Origin: Candidatus Delongbacteria bacterium
GTDB lineage: Bacteria > UBA4055
DNA: 41,617 nt
Assembly: GCA_016937995.1 (NCBI GenBank)
Contig: JAFGVM010000053.1
Coordinates: 1 to 41,617 of the forward strand
Direction of reading: 5' to 3'
Shown: positions 39,938 through 41,617 of the stretch, one piece after another
Layout: the number at the start of each line of letters is the position of its first letter
Numbering within the stretch: position 1 is the stretch's first letter
The notes under the pieces: generated by a model
Databases searched by the model: none
What the model was told of the DNA's origin: nothing
What the model saw: only the letters and a program-made list of their open reading frames with translations
Position numbers and translations under genes: made by a program

Positions 39938-41617
39938 TTTTTACTCCTGAATATTTTAAATTTTTTTAAATTTGAAATTTCTGATTTTGTTTCGTTATTT
40001 TTAGAATTGCTTGCAACAATGTAATAAAATACTTTGTTCTCAGTAATAGTTCCTGTCCAGCTGTTTGTAAAGACTGTGTCTTCGATATTGTAAGAATCAT
40101 ACGGGTCAGTTGATGAATAAATGATATAAGATGTTGCACCATTCACATTATTCCAATTCAGTGTAATTTCACCTGAATCGATCGAAGAAACAACATTTTG
40201 CGGAATTCCTAAAGTTTCAGAAATGAAACCTTCAAAAGCTCCAATATCTTTCATGTTGTTTATTATAGATATTCCCCTCTGATCAAGAAGAGGAGCGCTG
40301 TTCCAGTTTCCTGAGCCGGAACTGAACGAGATCGCATCAACTGCCGGACTGCCTTCTTTTAGAGCATGAGTAAAAGTTCTTCCTCCATTATCTGCAAGAG
40401 GGTACAGCATTATATCAACATTGTTCAGATTTCCGTTAACAGATCCGTCAGGCATACTGGTATCGTTACAAAGTGTAAATGATCTGGTAATATTCAGAGT
40501 TCCGGTATTGTCAGCGTAGTAAACTGTATTGAAGTTATCAAAGAGAGAATTTTTAACATTGAAATTCATTATGGCAGAATCATAATCGTCTTCCACATTT
40601 AAAAAACATAAAGTTTCAAAAGTATTTCCGACAATTGAACATGAATTCACATTTAAATTCAATTCAGTTGGTCCCTGGTTGCTACCGCCGATACAGTCTA
40701 TATAAAGTCCTGATCCGTAAGTATCTGTAGAATTACCAGAGATCGTACAGTTTTCAATACTGAGTGATTTCTCTGATGCGGAAGCATGGTATAAGTATAT
40801 TCCTCCCCCTTTACCGTTGCTGTGATTATTAAATATTGAACAGTTGATTATTGAAGCACTTAACATCGAATTAGCTCCTATAATATACAGACCTCCTCCA
40901 TCTCCTGTTGCGGAACATTCAGAAATGTTTACATTTTTAAGTGTCAGAGATCCACCGCTTAGTATTCCTCCTCCGGTGTTACCGGAATTACCATTCATTA
41001 TTGACATATCTTCAATTGTTGCATTATCAGAATATAAAGATATAACTCTGTGTTCAGATATTCCCGGATCGGGATTGGCTTTAATAAAAGTGACATCCGC
41101 TCCCTGTCCCTGAATGACAAGGTCATCATAAACACCAGCTCCAGTATAAATTGATACATCAGGATCTTCGTTCAATAAAAATGTTCCGGTAACATCAATC
41201 GTATCTCCGTCTATCAGCTCAGGATTGTTAACTGAATAGCAAATGTATTTCCACGGAGCAGATTCCGAACCATCATTAGAATTATCACCGGTGTCAATAT
41301 TGACGAAGAATCTTTTGTTCGTATTATACTCATAAGCTCCCATGTCTTTATCATCGTGGAATATGAGTTCCCCTCTCTGGTCATCAAGCGGAGCTCCGTT
41401 CCAGTCCCCGCTTCCGTCTGTAAAAGATATCGCGTTAATTACCGGGCTGTTCCTCATCAAAGCATGAGTCATTGTAAAACCGCCATTATCGCTCAGTAAT
41501 TCAAGCATAGGGTCAGTATTAGCTATATTCCCGTTTAGAGCTGCATCAGGAAGGCTGGAATCCGTACAGATATTATATGAAAATGCCTTCAATATTGTGC
41601 TTGAAATGGAATTCTCA
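39934..41617 (-). CDS. Paralogous beta-helix surface protein (5' end beyond the window)
   Basis: The frame stays open to the edge of the window, so at least 561 C-terminal residues are seen and the start is missing. Contents: the end of one module (to about residue 88 of the visible part, closing with the 'DQRGE...DMGAYEY' anchor-Q motif), a complete module (opening 'FFVNIDTGDNSNDGSESAPWKYI', with GTGGGI and DGGGLYI beta-helix turns, closing 'DQRGISIINNMKDIGAFEG') and a fibronectin-III-like tail (SSTDPYDSYN, VFYYIVASN). It is a diverged copy of the protein encoded next, and the two genes overlap by four bases, so they are co-expressed. An apparent start at 41592 is an internal TTG inside the module and not the real start. 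Confidence 0.88.
   Translation of the reverse strand, partial: ENSISSTILKAFSYNICTDSSLPDAALNGNIANTDPMLELLSDNGGFTMTHALMRNSPVINAISFTDGSGDWNGAPLDDQRGELIFHDDKDMGAYEYNTNKRFFVNIDTGDNSNDGSESAPWKYICYSVNNPELIDGDTIDVTGTFLLNEDPDVSIYTGAGVYDDLVIQGQGADVTFIKANPDPGISEHRVISLYSDNATIEDMSIMNGNSGNTGGGILSGGSLTLKNVNISECSATGDGGGLYIIGANSMLSASIINCSIFNNHSNGKGGGIYLYHASASEKSLSIENCTISGNSTDTYGSGLYIDCIGGSNQGPTELNLNVNSCSIVGNTFETLCFLNVEDDYDSAIMNFNVKNSLFDNFNTVYYADNTGTLNITRSFTLCNDTSMPDGSVNGNLNNVDIMLYPLADNGGRTFTHALKEGSPAVDAISFSSGSGNWNSAPLLDQRGISIINNMKDIGAFEGFISETLGIPQNVVSSIDSGEITLNWNNVNGATSYIIYSSTDPYDSYNIEDTVFTNSWTGTITENKVFYYIVASNSKNNETKSEISNLKKFKIFRSKK

Noticed and set aside
41590-41592. Start of the last beta-helix gene at 41592
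   Set aside because: It is an internal TTG. The frame remains open to the window edge with module sequence, so the gene is simply truncated.
1-41617. CRISPR arrays, tRNA or rRNA genes
   Set aside because: No regularly spaced direct repeats, no tRNA-like TTCGA arm with acceptor pairing and no rRNA-like stretch were noticed. The only structural RNA found is the SRP RNA.

Overview
The window comes from an AT-rich, Gram-negative, apparently uncultured bacterium of the FCB-superphylum type (Bacteroidetes/Cloacimonetes/Delongbacteria-like; the exact phylum cannot be fixed from sequence reading alone). The clues are a C25 protease ending in a type IX secretion sorting domain, BatD/BatE, a PcrB/GGGPS-family prenyl-glyceryl-phosphate synthase, lipoproteins, an outer-membrane beta-barrel, a heptosyltransferase-family enzyme, and an SRP RNA gene. 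Metabolic genes (tungsten-type aldehyde:ferredoxin oxidoreductase, acetate kinase, methylmalonyl-CoA epimerase) suggest a fermentative anaerobe.

Layout. 1-6850: tail of a surface protein, a secreted gingipain-like protease, a batD-batE pair and a DUF302 protein. 7029-14098: a compact integrated element of about 7.04 kb. 14069-17338: the cNMP-binding gene that served as integration target, methylmalonyl-CoA epimerase, asnS, a small Cys-rich protein and a lipoprotein. 17463-20855: an aldehyde oxidoreductase cluster (AOR, MoaD-like carrier, PpnP, ThiF-like E1). 20899-30697: TPR protein, MATE/NUDIX pair, soluble TPR-histidine kinase, outer-membrane barrel, DUF1846 protein, BtuF-like lipoprotein and an unknown protein. 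30702-34407: pdxA, SRP RNA, ackA and a GT9 glycosyltransferase, all on the minus strand. 34548-37396: LysM lipoprotein with a degenerate transglycosylase domain, GGGPS and a hotdog thioesterase. 37430-41617: two translationally coupled giant beta-helix surface proteins, the second running off the window.

The most interesting object is the 7 kb element. It carries a tyrosine integrase, an excisionase-like HTH protein, a D5/P4-type SF3 helicase, a separate CHC2-Toprim primase, two related small-terminase-like proteins and a lipoprotein with its own promoter and terminator. It has no large terminase, portal, capsid, tail or conjugation gene. That gene set resembles a phage satellite (PICI/P4-like). 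It sits exactly in the last codons of a cNMP-binding protein gene: the left end still holds the displaced original codons (NFMLRNYLI, stop, terminator), and the element supplies a synonymous replacement ending in a different stop codon.

Other cross-cutting signals are a recurring promoter form (TTGAC[A/T], exactly 17 nt, TAnnTT) in front of six unrelated chromosomal transcription units, including the SRP RNA, and a dispersed family of small GTAGGGACG.../...CGTCCC palindromes in the gene borders.
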